DNA of 64,000 bases from Pseudomonas cremoricolorata DSM 17059 = NBRC 16634 (GCF_000425745.1 NZ_AUEA01000006.1:248001-312000), one strand, 5' to 3'. Counted from the first letter of the stretch, positions 45,479 through 60,992 are shown. The notes: a model not told the origin generated them from the sequence alone. Program-made: numbers and translations.

Positions 45479-45492
45479 TACAGGGTCTCTCT

Positions 45493-46842
45493 TCAAGGTT
45501 GGCGTTGGAACGGATAGACCGCGCCCAACTGGAGGATTCGGGTCAGCTCATCGAGGGCGCAGCGCGACTCGTCGAGCAGGTGTGGGTCAGCCAGGTCGGC
45601 GTCGGTGAGGCGGTCGCGGTAGTGCCGCTCGACCCAGTGCAGCAAGGTGGTGTAGAGGGCGTCATCGAGGATCACCGCAGGATTGACCGCCGCCAGCTCC
45701 GCCGCGTTGAGCGCCACGCGCAAGCGCAGGCATGCCGGACCGCCACCATTGCGCATGCTCTGCTTGAGGTCGAACACCTCGATCTGGCGAACCGGCCCGC
45801 CCTGGGCCAGCAGCTCGCCGAGGTAGCCCCAGACCCGTGGATTGTTGCGGCACTCTTCCGGTACCACCAGCAGCATCGAGCCGTCATCGCGGCTGAGCAA
45901 CTGGCTGTTGAACAGGTACGAACCCACTGCATCCTGCACACTCACCGTCGCGCGCGGCACGTCGATGGTGTGCAGTTGTCCGCCGCGGGCGGCGAGCTTG
46001 GATTGCAACTCACCAAGCATCGCTTCGCTGTTGAGGAATGCGTCCTGGTGGTGAAACAGCACTTGGCCGTTGCCCACGGCGATCACATCGTTGTGAAACA
46101 CGCCCTGATCGATCACCGCTGGGTTCTGCTGGGCGAACACCACGCCATCAGTGCTCAAGCCATGCAGCCGGGCCACCGCCTGCGACGCTTCCAGGGTCTG
46201 CCGTGCCGGGTAGACGCTGGGCGCCGGCAAGCGGCTGTCGAAGGCGCTGCGCCCATAGACGAACAACTCCACCCCGGCCTCGCCATGACTTTTGCAAAAG
46301 CGCGTGTGGTTGGCCGCGCCTTCATCGCCGAACTGCGCCACCGCCGGCAAGGCCGGGTGATGGGCGAAGTGCCGCGGGTCGTTGAACATGGCCTGCAGCA
46401 CGCGACTGGTGGTCGGGTGTTCGAGGCTGCGGTGGTACTTGCAATTGAGGTTGGCGGCGGTGAAATGCACCCGGCCATCGGCGGTGTCGGCACTGGGGCT
46501 GACCGTGGCGGCGTTGGCGACCCACATGCTCGACGCCGAACAGCTGGCGATCAGCAGCGGCATGGCTTCACGGGCAGCGCGGCGAATCACCTCGGCATCG
46601 CTGCCGGTGAAACCCAGGCCACGCAAGGCGGCGATGTCGGGGCGCTCCTGAGGCGCGAGCACGCCCTGGACAAACCCCATGTCGGCCAGCGCTTTCATTT
46701 TCGCCAGGCCCTGACGCGCCGCTTCGCGCGGATTGGAGCCTTGCTGGCTGTTGCTCTGCGAGGCCACGTTGCCGTACGACAGCCCGCCATAGTTGTGGGT
46801 TGGCCCGACCAGGCCGTCAAAATTCACCTCGAAGGCGTTCAT
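45493..46842 (-). CDS. astB: N-succinylarginine dihydrolase (AstB/AruB)
   Basis: A 449-residue amidino hydrolase converting succinylarginine to succinylornithine, CO2 and ammonia. The start [20 protein letters not shown] is the family opening; an ATG two codons upstream is an alternative. Catalytic-region blocks include [18 protein letters not shown] and [17 protein letters not shown] (Cys nucleophile). It follows astD by 22 bp. Confidence 0.96.
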   Translation of the reverse strand: MNAFEVNFDGLVGPTHNYGGLSYGNVASQSNSQQGSNPREAARQGLAKMKALADMGFVQGVLAPQERPDIAALRGLGFTGSDAEVIRRAAREAMPLLIASCSASSMWVANAATVSPSADTADGRVHFTAANLNCKYHRSLEHPTTSRVLQAMFNDPRHFAHHPALPAVAQFGDEGAANHTRFCKSHGEAGVELFVYGRSAFDSRLPAPSVYPARQTLEASQAVARLHGLSTDGVVFAQQNPAVIDQGVFHNDVIAVGNGQVLFHHQDAFLNSEAMLGELQSKLAARGGQLHTIDVPRATVSVQDAVGSYLFNSQLLSRDDGSMLLVVPEECRNNPRVWGYLGELLAQGGPVRQIEVFDLKQSMRNGGGPACLRLRVALNAAELAAVNPAVILDDALYTTLLHWVERHYRDRLTDADLADPHLLDESRCALDELTRILQLGAVYPFQRQP

Positions 46843-46864
46843 GGGCAAGCCTCCACCGCGCGGG

Positions 46865-49356
<2,492 letters not shown>

Positions 49357-49412
49357 GCTATCTCCTTGTGCGGTGGCCGGTGCCTGCCGCGAAACTCACT
49401 GTAGGCAGGCGC

Positions 49413-50432
49413 TCAGACGGCAACCAGGCGCACGCTGTCTTCATCGCCCACACCCAGCGCATCGGCGGCTTCGATATTCAGGACCAGCGGCTGGCCGGGG
49501 CTCCAGTCGAGCTCCAGGACCACGGCACGAAACTCCTGCAACTGGCCGTTGCACACCAGGTATGGACGCGTGCCGCCAGCGGCCCTGGCCTGCACGCTGA
49601 CTGCAGCCACCTGGCTCTGGGCGATCGAACGAATGCCCGAGGTTCGCGCGTGCAGGGTCGGGCCACCATCGAAGATGTCGATGTAGTGCTCGGTTTCGAA
49701 GCCTTCGCGCATGAGGATGTCGAAGGTGATCTGCGCCCGCGGATGCACCTGGCCCATGGCTTCCTGGGCCTTGTCCGGCAGCAAGGGCACGTAGATCGGG
49801 TAGTGCGGCATCAGCTCGGCGAGAAAGGTACGGCTCTTGAGCCCGCACAGGCGCTCGGCCTCGGCGTAGTTGAGGTCGAAGAAGTTGCGCCCGATAGAAT
49901 CCCAGAACGGTGAATCACCCTGCTCGTCGCTTTGCCCGACGATTTCGGTGACCACCGACTCGGCGAAACGCTCTGGATGCGCCGCCATGAACAGCAGGCG
50001 ACCACGGGAGTTGAGCTCGGCCCAGGGCGTGCCGACCAGTTCCGGCAGCACGTAGAAGCTGGTCAGCAGGCTGTTGCCGGTCAGGTCGTGACACAGCGAC
50101 AGCACGTGAATCTTGTTGTGGATCTTCAGCTCGCGCGAGGCGTGCACGAAGGTCTCGTTGCGAAAGCTGTAGAAGGGTTCGGAATACCCCGCCGAGGCGA
50201 CGATCGCCGAGCAGCCGGCAAGCTTGCCGGTGGCGCTGTCTTCGAGGACGAAGAAGTAGCGTTCCTCACCGTTGAAGCTCACTTCGGCGGCGAACGAGGT
50301 TTCCGATACGGCGATCTTGTCGCCCAGACGACCCGCGTCGTCGGGCAACGAGGTGACACCGATGGGGCTGTCGGCAGCCAGACGCTGCACTTCATTCAGA
50401 TCAGCCATCTGCGCGGGGCGCATTACCAACAT
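49413..50432 (-). CDS. aruF: Arginine/ornithine N-succinyltransferase, AruF subunit
   Basis: A 339-residue AstA-family protein, paralogous to AruG (MLVMRPAQMADLNEVQRLAA; VTEIVGQSDEQGDSPFWDSI; FLAELMPHYPIYVPLLPDKA). It forms the first enzyme of the pathway with AruG. The two paralogues side by side are typical of pseudomonads, where enterobacteria have a single astA. Confidence 0.95.
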   Translation of the reverse strand: MLVMRPAQMADLNEVQRLAADSPIGVTSLPDDAGRLGDKIAVSETSFAAEVSFNGEERYFFVLEDSATGKLAGCSAIVASAGYSEPFYSFRNETFVHASRELKIHNKIHVLSLCHDLTGNSLLTSFYVLPELVGTPWAELNSRGRLLFMAAHPERFAESVVTEIVGQSDEQGDSPFWDSIGRNFFDLNYAEAERLCGLKSRTFLAELMPHYPIYVPLLPDKAQEAMGQVHPRAQITFDILMREGFETEHYIDIFDGGPTLHARTSGIRSIAQSQVAAVSVQARAAGGTRPYLVCNGQLQEFRAVVLELDWSPGQPLVLNIEAADALGVGDEDSVRLVAV

Positions 50433-50498
50433 GGTGTCACTCCTTTGGGAAAAAGCCGCAGCGCACCGGTCGCTGCGGGAAAACGGTGCAACCGCGAC

Positions 50499-51813
<1,315 letters not shown>

Positions 51814-51848
51814 ACTTGTTACAGCGCCAAACCGGCTTTGTACCGGGC

Positions 51849-51876
51849 TTTCGACAATGCGACAAATGTTGTCGCA
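51849..51876 (-). promoter_or_regulatory. ArgR-type site, distal, with palindrome, before aruC
   Basis: The minus strand of 51849-51864 reads TGTCGCATTGTCGAAA (TGTCGC-N8-AA). It overlaps the perfect inverted repeat TGCGACAA-ATG-TTGTCGCA at 51858-51876. With the proximal site it fits activation of aruC by ArgR. Confidence 0.7.
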
Positions 51877-51991
51877 AAGGCGCAGTGTACCGACACAGCG
51901 AGGTGCGGTGAACGGGGCAGTTTGCAGATGCCTGCGGCAGTATTCATCGCGGCGCCGAGCGGGGGCTGCGACGCTGTGGCCCAAGCCGCCC

Positions 51992-52972
51992 TCAACCCTT
52001 CTCCACCGGCGCCGAGCTCAGCTCGAACGGGCTGCTGTTGCGCCGCTGGTTGCGGTCTTCACGGGGGGTGGCGCCGAAGAAATTACGGTAGGCGCTGGAG
52101 AAATGCGGCCCTGACGAGAACCCGCACGACAAACCGATCTGGATGATCGACTTGCTGGTCTGCATGAGCATCTGCCGCGCCTTGTTCAGCCGCAGTTCCA
52201 GGTAGTACTGGCTGGGCACGCGGCTCAGGTACTGCTTGAAGATGCGCTCGAGCTGGCGGCGCGACACGCACACATGCTGGGCGATTTCATCGGTGGTCAG
52301 CGGCTCTTCGATGTTGGCTTCCATCAGCAGCACGGCCTGGGTCAGCTTGGGGTGGCTGGAACCCAGGCGGTTCTGCAGCGGAATGCGCTGGCGTTCGCCG
52401 CCTTCACGAATGCGCTCGACCACCAGCTCTTCGGACACCGCACCTGCCAGCTCGGCGCCGTGGTCGCGGGCCAGCACCGCCAGCAGCAGGTCGGTGACGG
52501 CCATGCCGCCGCAGGCAGTGAGGCGGTCGCGGTCCCAGTCGAACAGATGGCTGGTGGCAAGCACCTTGGGGAAGCGCTCGATGAAGTCATCCTGCCAGCG
52601 CCAGTGCACCGCCGCGCGGTAGCCATCGAGCAGGCCAAGCGCTGCCAGCGGGTATACCCCGGCCGACAGCCCGCCAATCATGCAACCGGCGCGGGCGATC
52701 TGCTTGAGTGCGGCGGATAACGCAGCGCTGAGCGCCTGGGGCGGCTCATCGGCCAGCAGGAACAGCTTGTGACAGCCTTCCAGGCGCCCGTTCCACGCCT
52801 CGCCTGGCAAGCGCCAGGCGTGCTCGGCAGGCGCTTCGGCCTGGGCGAAGACCAGCTCGTAGATCACCTCCGGGTGCACCCGCTGCGCCACCTGCAAGAC
52901 CTCTTCGGCCAGCGCCAGGGTCAGCGGCCGGGTGCTGGGCCAGATGAGAAAACCGATACGCTGGGTGGTCAT
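51992..52972 (-). CDS. argR: ArgR, AraC-family arginine regulator
   Basis: A 326-residue AraC/XylS-type activator with a GATase1-like sensing domain (MTTQRIGFLIWPSTRPLTLA; GCMIGGLSAGVYPLAALGLL). C-terminal helix-turn-helices are TDEIAQHVCVSRRQLERIFK and IIQIGLSCGFSSGPHFSSAY. It is the pseudomonad ArgR, not the enterobacterial one. It follows aotP by 91 bp, so ArgR regulates its own transport operon and aruC downstream. Confidence 0.95.
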   Translation of the reverse strand: MTTQRIGFLIWPSTRPLTLALAEEVLQVAQRVHPEVIYELVFAQAEAPAEHAWRLPGEAWNGRLEGCHKLFLLADEPPQALSAALSAALKQIARAGCMIGGLSAGVYPLAALGLLDGYRAAVHWRWQDDFIERFPKVLATSHLFDWDRDRLTACGGMAVTDLLLAVLARDHGAELAGAVSEELVVERIREGGERQRIPLQNRLGSSHPKLTQAVLLMEANIEEPLTTDEIAQHVCVSRRQLERIFKQYLSRVPSQYYLELRLNKARQMLMQTSKSIIQIGLSCGFSSGPHFSSAYRNFFGATPREDRNQRRNSSPFELSSAPVEKG

Positions 52973-53063
52973 AGAGTGCGGTCCGAAGCCTTGAGTCGTT
53001 CGAGTCGATAGCGCCAAGGGTAGCCTGCGCAGGATGCCCTATTCTGGTGCAAAGCGGCAGCCT

Positions 53064-53828
53064 TTACTTGAGGCTGCCGGAAAGGAACTGCTTGAGACGT
53101 TCGGATTGCGGGTTGGCCAGCACCTCGCGTGGGTTGCCGGTTTCTTCCACCACACCTTTGTGCAGGAACACCAACTGGTTCGAGACCTCGCGGGCAAAGC
53201 CCATTTCGTGGGTGACCACGACCATGGTCCGGCCTTCCTGGGCCAGGCCCTGCATGACCTTGAGCACATCGCCGACCAGCTCCGGGTCCAGTGCCGAGGT
53301 CGGCTCGTCGAACAGCATCACTTCAGGCTCCATCGCCAGCGCCCGGGCGATCGCCACGCGCTGCTGCTCACCACCAGACATGTGTCCCGGGTAGGCATCC
53401 TTGCGATGGCTGACGCCGACCTTGGCCAGGTAGTGCTCAGCCTTCTCCAGCGCTGCCTTCTTGCTCATGCCCAGCACCTGAACCGGCGCTTCGATGATGT
53501 TTTCCAGGGCCGTCATGTGCGCCCACAGGTTGAAGTGCTGGAACACCATCGACAGGCGCGAACGCATGCGCTGCAACTGCTTGGCGTCCGCCGCCCGCAG
53601 CGCGCCGTCCTTGCCGGCGACCAGCTTCAGTTCTTCGTCGTTGAGCAGGATCTTGCCGGCGTGGGGCTGTTCGAGCAGGTTGATGCAGCGCAGGAAGGTC
53701 GACTTGCCCGAGCCACTGGAGCCGATGATGCTGATCACATCGCCGGCTCTGGCCGCCAGCGAGACGCCCTTGAGCACCTCGTGGCTGCCGTAGCGCTTGT
53801 GCAGGTCTTGGACTTGAAGTTTGTACAT
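53064..53828 (-). CDS. aotP: Arginine/ornithine ABC transporter ATPase AotP
   Basis: A 254-residue polar amino acid ABC ATPase (HisP/ArtP type). Walker A IIGSSGSGKSTFLRCINLLE, signature YPGHMSGGEQQRVAIARALA, and Walker B VMLFDEPTSALDP. The start MYKLQVQDLHKRYGSHEVLK is chosen over a five-codon upstream extension. It follows aotM by 22 bp; no aotO gene lies between them, unlike in P. aeruginosa. Confidence 0.95.
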   Translation of the reverse strand: MYKLQVQDLHKRYGSHEVLKGVSLAARAGDVISIIGSSGSGKSTFLRCINLLEQPHAGKILLNDEELKLVAGKDGALRAADAKQLQRMRSRLSMVFQHFNLWAHMTALENIIEAPVQVLGMSKKAALEKAEHYLAKVGVSHRKDAYPGHMSGGEQQRVAIARALAMEPEVMLFDEPTSALDPELVGDVLKVMQGLAQEGRTMVVVTHEMGFAREVSNQLVFLHKGVVEETGNPREVLANPQSERLKQFLSGSLK

Positions 53829-53850
53829 GCGGTCGATTCTCACAGAGCGT

Positions 53851-54549
53851 TCAGTGCTTGCGCGGCGCCAGGTAGCCGAGCCAGCGGCGCTCGGCCAGCT
53901 TGAACAGGCGTACGAGGATGAAGGTCAGGCACAGGTAGAACACCCCCGCCGTGATGTAGGCCTCGAAAGGCAAATAGTACTGTGCGTTGACGGTGCGCGC
54001 CGCGCCGGTGATGTCGATCAGGGTGACGATCGACGCCAGGCTGGTGGTCTGCAGCATCATGATCACTTCGTTGCTGTACTGCGGCAGCGCCCGGCGCAAT
54101 GCCGAGGGCAGCAGGATGCGCCGGTACATCCTGACCTTGGACATGCCCATGGCCTTGGCCGCTTCGATCTCGCCATGGGGCGTGGCCTTGAGGCTGCCGG
54201 CGATGATTTCCGCAGTGTAGGCGCTGGTATTGATGGCGAACGCCAGGCAGGCGCAGAAGGTGGCGCTCGACAGCCAGGGCCAGAAGATGCTCTCGCGCAC
54301 CGCCTCGAACTGGGCCAGGCCGTAGTAGATCAGGAACAGTTGCACGAGCATCGGCGTGCCGCGGATGACATAGGTGTAGAGCCAGGCCGGCAGGTTCACC
54401 CAGGGGTTCTTCGACACGCGCATCAAGCCCAGCGGAACAGCGGCCAGCAGGCCGAAGAACAGCGAAATCAGCAACACCTTGAGGGTGGTCAGCAGCCCGT
54501 CCAGGTACAGCGGCATGGCGTCCCAGATGACGTTGTAGTCGAAGATCAT
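53851..54549 (-). CDS. aotM: Arginine/ornithine ABC permease AotM
   Basis: A 232-residue inner-membrane permease (HisM type) with about five membrane segments. It has YVIRGTPMLVQLFLIYYGLA near residue 60 and the EAA loop EIEAAKAMGMSKVRMYRRIL. Its start overlaps the aotQ stop by 4 bp (ATGA). Confidence 0.94.
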   Translation of the reverse strand: MIFDYNVIWDAMPLYLDGLLTTLKVLLISLFFGLLAAVPLGLMRVSKNPWVNLPAWLYTYVIRGTPMLVQLFLIYYGLAQFEAVRESIFWPWLSSATFCACLAFAINTSAYTAEIIAGSLKATPHGEIEAAKAMGMSKVRMYRRILLPSALRRALPQYSNEVIMMLQTTSLASIVTLIDITGAARTVNAQYYLPFEAYITAGVFYLCLTFILVRLFKLAERRWLGYLAPRKH

Positions 54550-55235
54550 AGTTCAGCCGCCTTGACGCCCACCGAGTAGCGCTTCTCGAGGTACTTGAGC
54601 GCCAGCAGCGAAACACTGGTCAGCACCAGGTACAACGCCGCCACCGCCAGGAAGAAAGTGAAGGGTTCGCGGGTGGCATCGGCCGCCTGCTTGGCCTTGA
54701 ACATCATGTCCTGCAGGCCCACCACGGAAATCAGCGCAGTGGCCTTGGCCAGCACCAGCCAGTTGTTGGTGAAGCCTGGAATCGCCAGGCGGATCATCTG
54801 CGGCACCATGATGCGGAAGAACACCTGCCAGCTGTTCATGCCGTAGGCAGCGCCTGCTTCTGCCTGGCCTTTGGGAATGCCGAGGAACGCCCCGCGGAAG
54901 GTTTCCGACAGGTACGCACCAAAAATGAAGCCCAGGGTGCCGATACCGGCCGCCATCGGGTTGAGGTCGATGTAATCGTCGTATCCCACCAGCGGTGCGA
55001 TGCGATTGATGATGTCCTGACCGCCATAGAAGATCAGCAGGATCAGCACCAGGTCAGGGATGCCGCGGATCACCGTGGAGTACAGATCCCCCAGCCAGGC
55101 GAGCCAGCGCACGGGCGACAGGCGCAGCGACACGCCGATCAGGCCCAGTACCGTGGCCAGCGCCATCGACGACAAGGCGAGCTGTAGCGTCAGCCACGCC
55201 CCGTCGAGGATGACTGCCCCGTAGCCTTTCAACAT
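54546..55235 (-). CDS. aotQ: Arginine/ornithine ABC permease AotQ
   Basis: A 229-residue permease (HisQ type). Typical blocks are STVIRGIPDLVLILLIFYGG and the EAA loop QAEAGAAYGMNSWQVFFRIM. It pairs with AotM. It follows aotJ after a terminator-like hairpin. Confidence 0.94.
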   Translation of the reverse strand: MLKGYGAVILDGAWLTLQLALSSMALATVLGLIGVSLRLSPVRWLAWLGDLYSTVIRGIPDLVLILLIFYGGQDIINRIAPLVGYDDYIDLNPMAAGIGTLGFIFGAYLSETFRGAFLGIPKGQAEAGAAYGMNSWQVFFRIMVPQMIRLAIPGFTNNWLVLAKATALISVVGLQDMMFKAKQAADATREPFTFFLAVAALYLVLTSVSLLALKYLEKRYSVGVKAAEL

Positions 55236-55268
55236 GTTTGCAATTCCTCACGGCTTGGAAATGAAAAA

Positions 55269-55303
55269 TGGCGCAAACCACAGCTGTGCTGCCGTTTGCA
55301 CCA
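55269..55303 (-). terminator. Attenuator between aotJ and aotQ
   Basis: TGGCGCAAAC / GTTTGCACCA pair over 9 of 10 positions, with a loop that contains the palindrome CACAGCTGTG. On the minus strand the stem is followed by TTTTTCATTT, a real U-run. It should hold back part of transcription after the binding-protein gene. Confidence 0.65.
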
Positions 55304-55323
55304 TTGCACAGGCGAAACCCGTC

Positions 55324-56109
55324 TTATTGCGAGTCTGGACCGTAGATATCGAAGTTGAAGTACTTGGCTTCGATCTTCTTGTACGTGCCGTTGGCACGGA
55401 TCGCGTCGATGGCGGCGTTGATGCGCTCGCGGTTGGCATCGTCACCCTTGCGTACGGCGATACCGACACCGTCACCGAAGTACTTCACGTCGGTGAAGGC
55501 CGGGCCGACGAAGGCATAGCCCTTGCCGGCGTCGGTCTTGAGGAAGCCATCTTCGAGCAGCGTGGCATCGGCCACGGTGCCGTCGAGGCGGCCAGCGGCG
55601 ACGTCGAGGTAGATTTCGTTCTGCGTGCCGTACGGCACCACGGTCGCGCCTTTGGGCGCCAGTACTTCCTTGGCGAAACGGTCGTGGATCGAACCACGCT
55701 GCACGCCGATCTTCTTGCCCTTGAGCTCGTCGAGGCTGTCACCGACGCTGGTGCCTTCCTTCATCACCAGGCGCGCTGGGGTCAGGTAGTAGCGCTTGGT
55801 GAAGTCGACCGACTTCTTGCGATCTTCGGTAATCGACATCGACGACAGAATGGCGTCGATCTTGCGCACCTTGAGTGCCGGAATCAGGCCGTCGAACTCT
55901 TGCTCGACCCAGGTGCACTTGGCTTTCATCTGCTCGCACAAGGCATTGCCGATATCGTAGTCGAAGCCCGCCAGGCTGCCGTCGGGCTGCTTGAAGGCGA
56001 ACGGTGGGTAGGCCGCTTCGATACCGATCTTCAGCGGTTTCTCGTCGGCATGCGATACCAGGGACATCACGGACAGCGCCAGGGCGCCGAGCAGTGCAAG
56101 CTTCTTCAT
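55324..56109 (-). CDS. aotJ: Arginine/ornithine periplasmic binding protein AotJ
   Basis: A 261-residue binding protein. The signal peptide [20 protein letters not shown] is followed by [20 protein letters not shown], the family opening. [20 protein letters not shown] and the C-terminal [18 protein letters not shown] match the ArgT/HisJ/AotJ type. The upstream in-frame extension lacks signal features. First gene of the aot-argR operon. Confidence 0.95.
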   Translation of the reverse strand: MKKLALLGALALSVMSLVSHADEKPLKIGIEAAYPPFAFKQPDGSLAGFDYDIGNALCEQMKAKCTWVEQEFDGLIPALKVRKIDAILSSMSITEDRKKSVDFTKRYYLTPARLVMKEGTSVGDSLDELKGKKIGVQRGSIHDRFAKEVLAPKGATVVPYGTQNEIYLDVAAGRLDGTVADATLLEDGFLKTDAGKGYAFVGPAFTDVKYFGDGVGIAVRKGDDANRERINAAIDAIRANGTYKKIEAKYFNFDIYGPDSQ

Positions 56110-56525
56110 CAGGTAACTCCATCGGTACGGGGCAATACAGGACAGTGTAACGGCTGCCAGGTATGCCAATGGGTACAGCGTGAGCCACGGGCATCGACCA
56201 GGGTCGCTGAGCACAGCGACGTGGCATTTTAACGACAGCGCGGAAGTCGATATTTCTTCAAAGCGACAACTATGTATAGAAGCGCATGAATACGTAGCGG
56301 ATGGCATTGACAGCCCTTGCAGGATATGCAAGAGCGAGAGGAAAACAACCCGTGAGTCAAGCAATAAGCGGGCCTATTATTGGCAAAGCCCGGTGCGACG
56401 GCAAGTGCAGCGATTCAGCAGCAGTGTGCAGGGCAATGATATTGCACCATCGTTCCGCATTTGTGTTTCCCGATGCCCCAATGCGGGGCGGGCGCCGGAA
56501 TCAGTAACAGTCGTCGAAAATGAAA
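56110..56525. other. Intergenic region upstream of aotJ
   Basis: 416 bp between aotJ and the acsA terminator. It contains an ArgR-type site at 56253-56268 and a second, weaker TGTCGT-type site nearby (minus strand, around 56231-56236). Small open frames here on the plus strand show no ribosome site or protein-like composition. Confidence 0.5.
56253..56268 (-). promoter_or_regulatory. ArgR-type site before aotJ
   Basis: The minus strand reads TGTCGCTTTGAAGAAA, matching TGTCGC-N8-AA. It is about 144 bp before aotJ; the same pattern occurs twice before aruC. Confidence 0.65.
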
Positions 56526-56544
56526 GGGGCCGCTAAGCGGCCCC
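56526..56544 (-). terminator. Terminator after acsA
   Basis: GGGGCCGC-TAA-GCGGCCCC, an 8-bp perfect GC stem 13 bp after the acsA stop. On the minus strand it is followed by TTTCATTTT. Confidence 0.85.
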
Positions 56545-56557
56545 AGTGGTCATCGGA

Positions 56558-58519
<1,962 letters not shown>

Positions 58520-58916
58520 CTCTGATACCTCGGTTTAATAGTTGTTTTTGTATGGGACCGTTGTAACGGTAACAGACTCGCGGCGGCCATTCGACGTTGG
58601 TAGTAGCGGCGCGCGGCTTTGTTCGCAGGCCAGCACCGTGCTATTACCCAGTGCCACGCCCAATCAGCAGGCACCTGCGGCGGACCGCCCGATGATTCTT
58701 GTCGAAAGACGAAAAATCTTTATCAAAATGCGCTCTGTTTTAACTCGGCGACCACCGCTTAAACTTCTTCCTGCCTGCAACGGCACTGATTAACACCGAC
58801 GACCACCCCCACCACGGCCGTATTAATCAGCAACTTCCGACACTTCCTACTTCGTTGGCTGCACGGCGTATTTCATGCGTCGGGCCGCCCCACGAGTTCA
58901 AACAGGTAATTCGAAC
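58520..58916. other. Intergenic region between acsA and the DUF2790 gene
   Basis: 397 bp between divergent genes. It holds the CA motif (58543-58550) and the palindrome ACCGTT-GT-AACGGT (58558-58571), both close to acsA. An 8-bp inverted repeat, CTGATTAA / TTAATCAG (58786-58793 and 58823-58830), lies nearer the plus-strand gene. I found no gene. Confidence 0.55.
58543..58550 (-). promoter_or_regulatory. Candidate Hfq/Crc (CA) motif in acsA leader
   Basis: The minus strand reads AAAAACAA, fitting AANAANAA, 23 nt before the acsA ATG. Compare the bkdA1 and phhA leaders. Confidence 0.6.
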
Positions 58917-59174
58917 ATGAAAGTTCTACTGGCATTGGTTCTGGGCAGCGTCTGTGGCGCAGCACTGGCCGACGACGCCGCGTCCGCGACCGCTGAACCT
59001 GCGGTCGAAACCTACAGTTACTCGCAGCACCTGGATGTTGCCAAGGTCTTGAACATGAGCCCTGTGGCCAATGTCTGCGCCGTGGTACCGGCGCGCATGA
59101 CATACGAAGACTCCCACGGCCAGCGCCATGTGGTCGAATACGAAGTCATGGGCAACGGCTGCTCGAACGGCTGA
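58917..59174 (+). CDS. DUF2790-type small exported protein
   Basis: An 85-residue protein. The signal peptide MKVLLALVLGSVCGAALA is followed by a mature part with the DUF2790 pattern (YSYSQHLDVAKVLNMSPVAN, ARMTYEDSHGQRHVVEYEVM) and two cysteines (NVCAVV and NGCSNG) that could form a disulfide. Several paralogues exist in most pseudomonads; function unknown. Followed by a terminator. Confidence 0.88.
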   Translation: MKVLLALVLGSVCGAALADDAASATAEPAVETYSYSQHLDVAKVLNMSPVANVCAVVPARMTYEDSHGQRHVVEYEVMGNGCSNG

Positions 59175-59184
59175 ACAGCGCCTG

Positions 59185-59215
59185 CACAGGGCCGCACCCC
59201 GGCCCTGTGGCTTTG
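59185..59215 (+). terminator. Terminator between the DUF2790 gene and phhR
   Basis: CACAGGGCCG / CGGCCCTGTG, a 10-bp perfect stem with a 5-nt loop, followed by GCTTTGT. It lies between convergent stop codons. Confidence 0.8.
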
Positions 59216-60766
59216 TCAGCGGCTGATCCCATAGTCGCGCAGCTTATTGGCGATCGTGGTGTGGGAAACCCCCAGACGCTTACCCAACGCACGACTGCTG
59301 GAATGTTCCAGCGCCAGGCGTTCAAGTACCGCCTTTTCAAAACGCCCGACAATATCGGCCAGACTTCCATCCAGGGAAAACTCACCCAATGGCTGACGCA
59401 CCCCATAATCAGGCAAGCGAATATGTTCAGCATTGACCGCCCCTTCTTCGGCCAATGAAACTGCCTGAAACATTACATTCTCAAGTTGCCGCACATTACC
59501 CGGCCATTGATAAGCCGCCAACTTTTCGAAGGCGCCCGGCATTAACCGTGGCAAGGCACAACCAATCTGCCGACTGGCCTGATCGAGAAAATGCTCGACC
59601 AACCCAGGCAGGCCATCGAGGCATTCACGCAAGGGCGGAATGTGCAGTGAAAGCACGTTGAGCCGGTGATACAGGTCCTGGCGAAATTCGCCGCGGGCGC
59701 ACAGCTCGGAAAGATCCAGCTGGGTGGCGCAGATCACCCGCACATCCAGATACACCTCATCGTCGCTGCCGACCCTGCGAAAACCGCCATCCTGCAAGAA
59801 GCGCAACAGCTTGACCTGCAAGCGCGGGCTCATTTCGTCGACACCGTCGAGGAACAAGGTACCGCCAGCGGTGAGCTCCAGCAGGCCCAGCTTGCCTTCG
59901 GCCCGCGCCCCTTCGAACGCCCCCGGGCCATAGCCGAACAGCTCGGTCTCCGCGCGTGATTCAGGCAGTCCGGCGCAATTGAGCGCCATCAACGGCGCCT
60001 GTCCGCGCGGGCTTGCCAGGTGACAAGCACGGGCCAGCAGCTCTTTGCCGGTGCCGGTTTCCCCCTCGATCAGCAGCGGCGCGTCGAGCGGCGCCATGCG
60101 CCGCGCTTCACGTACCACCGCGGCCATCGAGCGCGAGCTCTGGAAGATACTGTCGAAGCCGCGCAGCTCTTGCTTGCGCACGTTGTAGATACGCTCGCCG
60201 ATGCGGTCGGCGCGGTGCAGGGTGAGCACGGCGCCGGCCAGGGCCTCGCTGTCGTCGTGCTCCATCTGCAACGGCGCGATGTCGGCCAGGAACACATCGC
60301 CGCGCACCTGCACACGTAGGCCGTTGACCCGCGACTTGTGCGAGCGCACCAGCGCCGGCAGGTCGAAATCCTCGACATAGCGCGACAGCGGCAACCCCGG
60401 GACCTCGTCGACCCGCACCCCAAGCAACTGCGCGGCACCGCGGTTGGCCGCGACGATGCTGCCAGCCATGTCGACCGACAACACCGGGAACTCCAGCGCC
60501 CCAAGCAGCGCGTTGAGCTCCATGTGCCGCCGCTCGCTGGGCATCAGGCCGACACGCTTGACGCCGAACACCCCGGCAATCGCTTCGAATTTTGCCCGCA
60601 GCGCCTGGAACTGCAGGTTGATCAGGTTCGGACAGTGCAGGTAGATGGCATTGCCATGGTCGCCGCCCACCTCGCCACGCCGCACGTTGATGCCGTAGTC
60701 CACCAGCAGGTCGAGGATGTCGCGCAGGATGCCGATGCGGTTCTGGCAGTGCACTTTGATTCGCAT
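59216..60766 (-). CDS. phhR: PhhR, TyrR-like regulator of aromatic amino acid catabolism
   Basis: A 516-residue regulator. An N-terminal ACT-like domain (MRIKVHCQNRIGILRDILDL) and a PAS domain (about 80-140) precede the AAA+ domain: Walker A EGETGTGKELLAR, Walker B GGTLFLDGVDEM. A C-terminal helix-turn-helix (SRALGKRLGVSHTTIANKLR) ends it. The sigma-54 contact loop, GAFTGA in classical enhancer-binding proteins, is GAFEGA here, consistent with TyrR/PhhR acting with sigma-70. Divergent from phhA. Confidence 0.96.
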   Translation of the reverse strand: MRIKVHCQNRIGILRDILDLLVDYGINVRRGEVGGDHGNAIYLHCPNLINLQFQALRAKFEAIAGVFGVKRVGLMPSERRHMELNALLGALEFPVLSVDMAGSIVAANRGAAQLLGVRVDEVPGLPLSRYVEDFDLPALVRSHKSRVNGLRVQVRGDVFLADIAPLQMEHDDSEALAGAVLTLHRADRIGERIYNVRKQELRGFDSIFQSSRSMAAVVREARRMAPLDAPLLIEGETGTGKELLARACHLASPRGQAPLMALNCAGLPESRAETELFGYGPGAFEGARAEGKLGLLELTAGGTLFLDGVDEMSPRLQVKLLRFLQDGGFRRVGSDDEVYLDVRVICATQLDLSELCARGEFRQDLYHRLNVLSLHIPPLRECLDGLPGLVEHFLDQASRQIGCALPRLMPGAFEKLAAYQWPGNVRQLENVMFQAVSLAEEGAVNAEHIRLPDYGVRQPLGEFSLDGSLADIVGRFEKAVLERLALEHSSSRALGKRLGVSHTTIANKLRDYGISR

Positions 60767-60884
60767 GTCGCCTCGCAGAGCGTCGAGAACCTGCCCTCGA
60801 CGCAGAAATTCCGTAAAGAAAACCTGACAAACATCCCGGATATGGACGTGTCTCGAAACAGATAATCCGGCAACCTTTAGCGCT

Positions 60885-60902
60885 TGTAAAATTTACGTTA
60901 CG
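60885..60902 (+). promoter_or_regulatory. PhhR/TyrR box between phhR and phhA
   Basis: TGTAAA-ATTTAC-GTTACG resembles the TyrR/PhhR box TGTAAA-N6-TTTACA: left half exact, right half 4 of 6. It lies 120 bp before phhA and 119 bp before phhR, so it could serve both. Confidence 0.6.
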
Positions 60903-60992
60903 AAACATCCGACACACGCTCACTTTTGCTCGCTGGTGGGGCGATGCGCAAGGGCACGCTCGGCGCTACAACTGAACCTATGTGCATCCCAC

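Noticed and set aside
56180-56536. 118-residue frame in the aotJ-acsA intergenic region
   Set aside because: No ribosome site, no domain, and it crosses the ArgR-type site and the acsA terminator.
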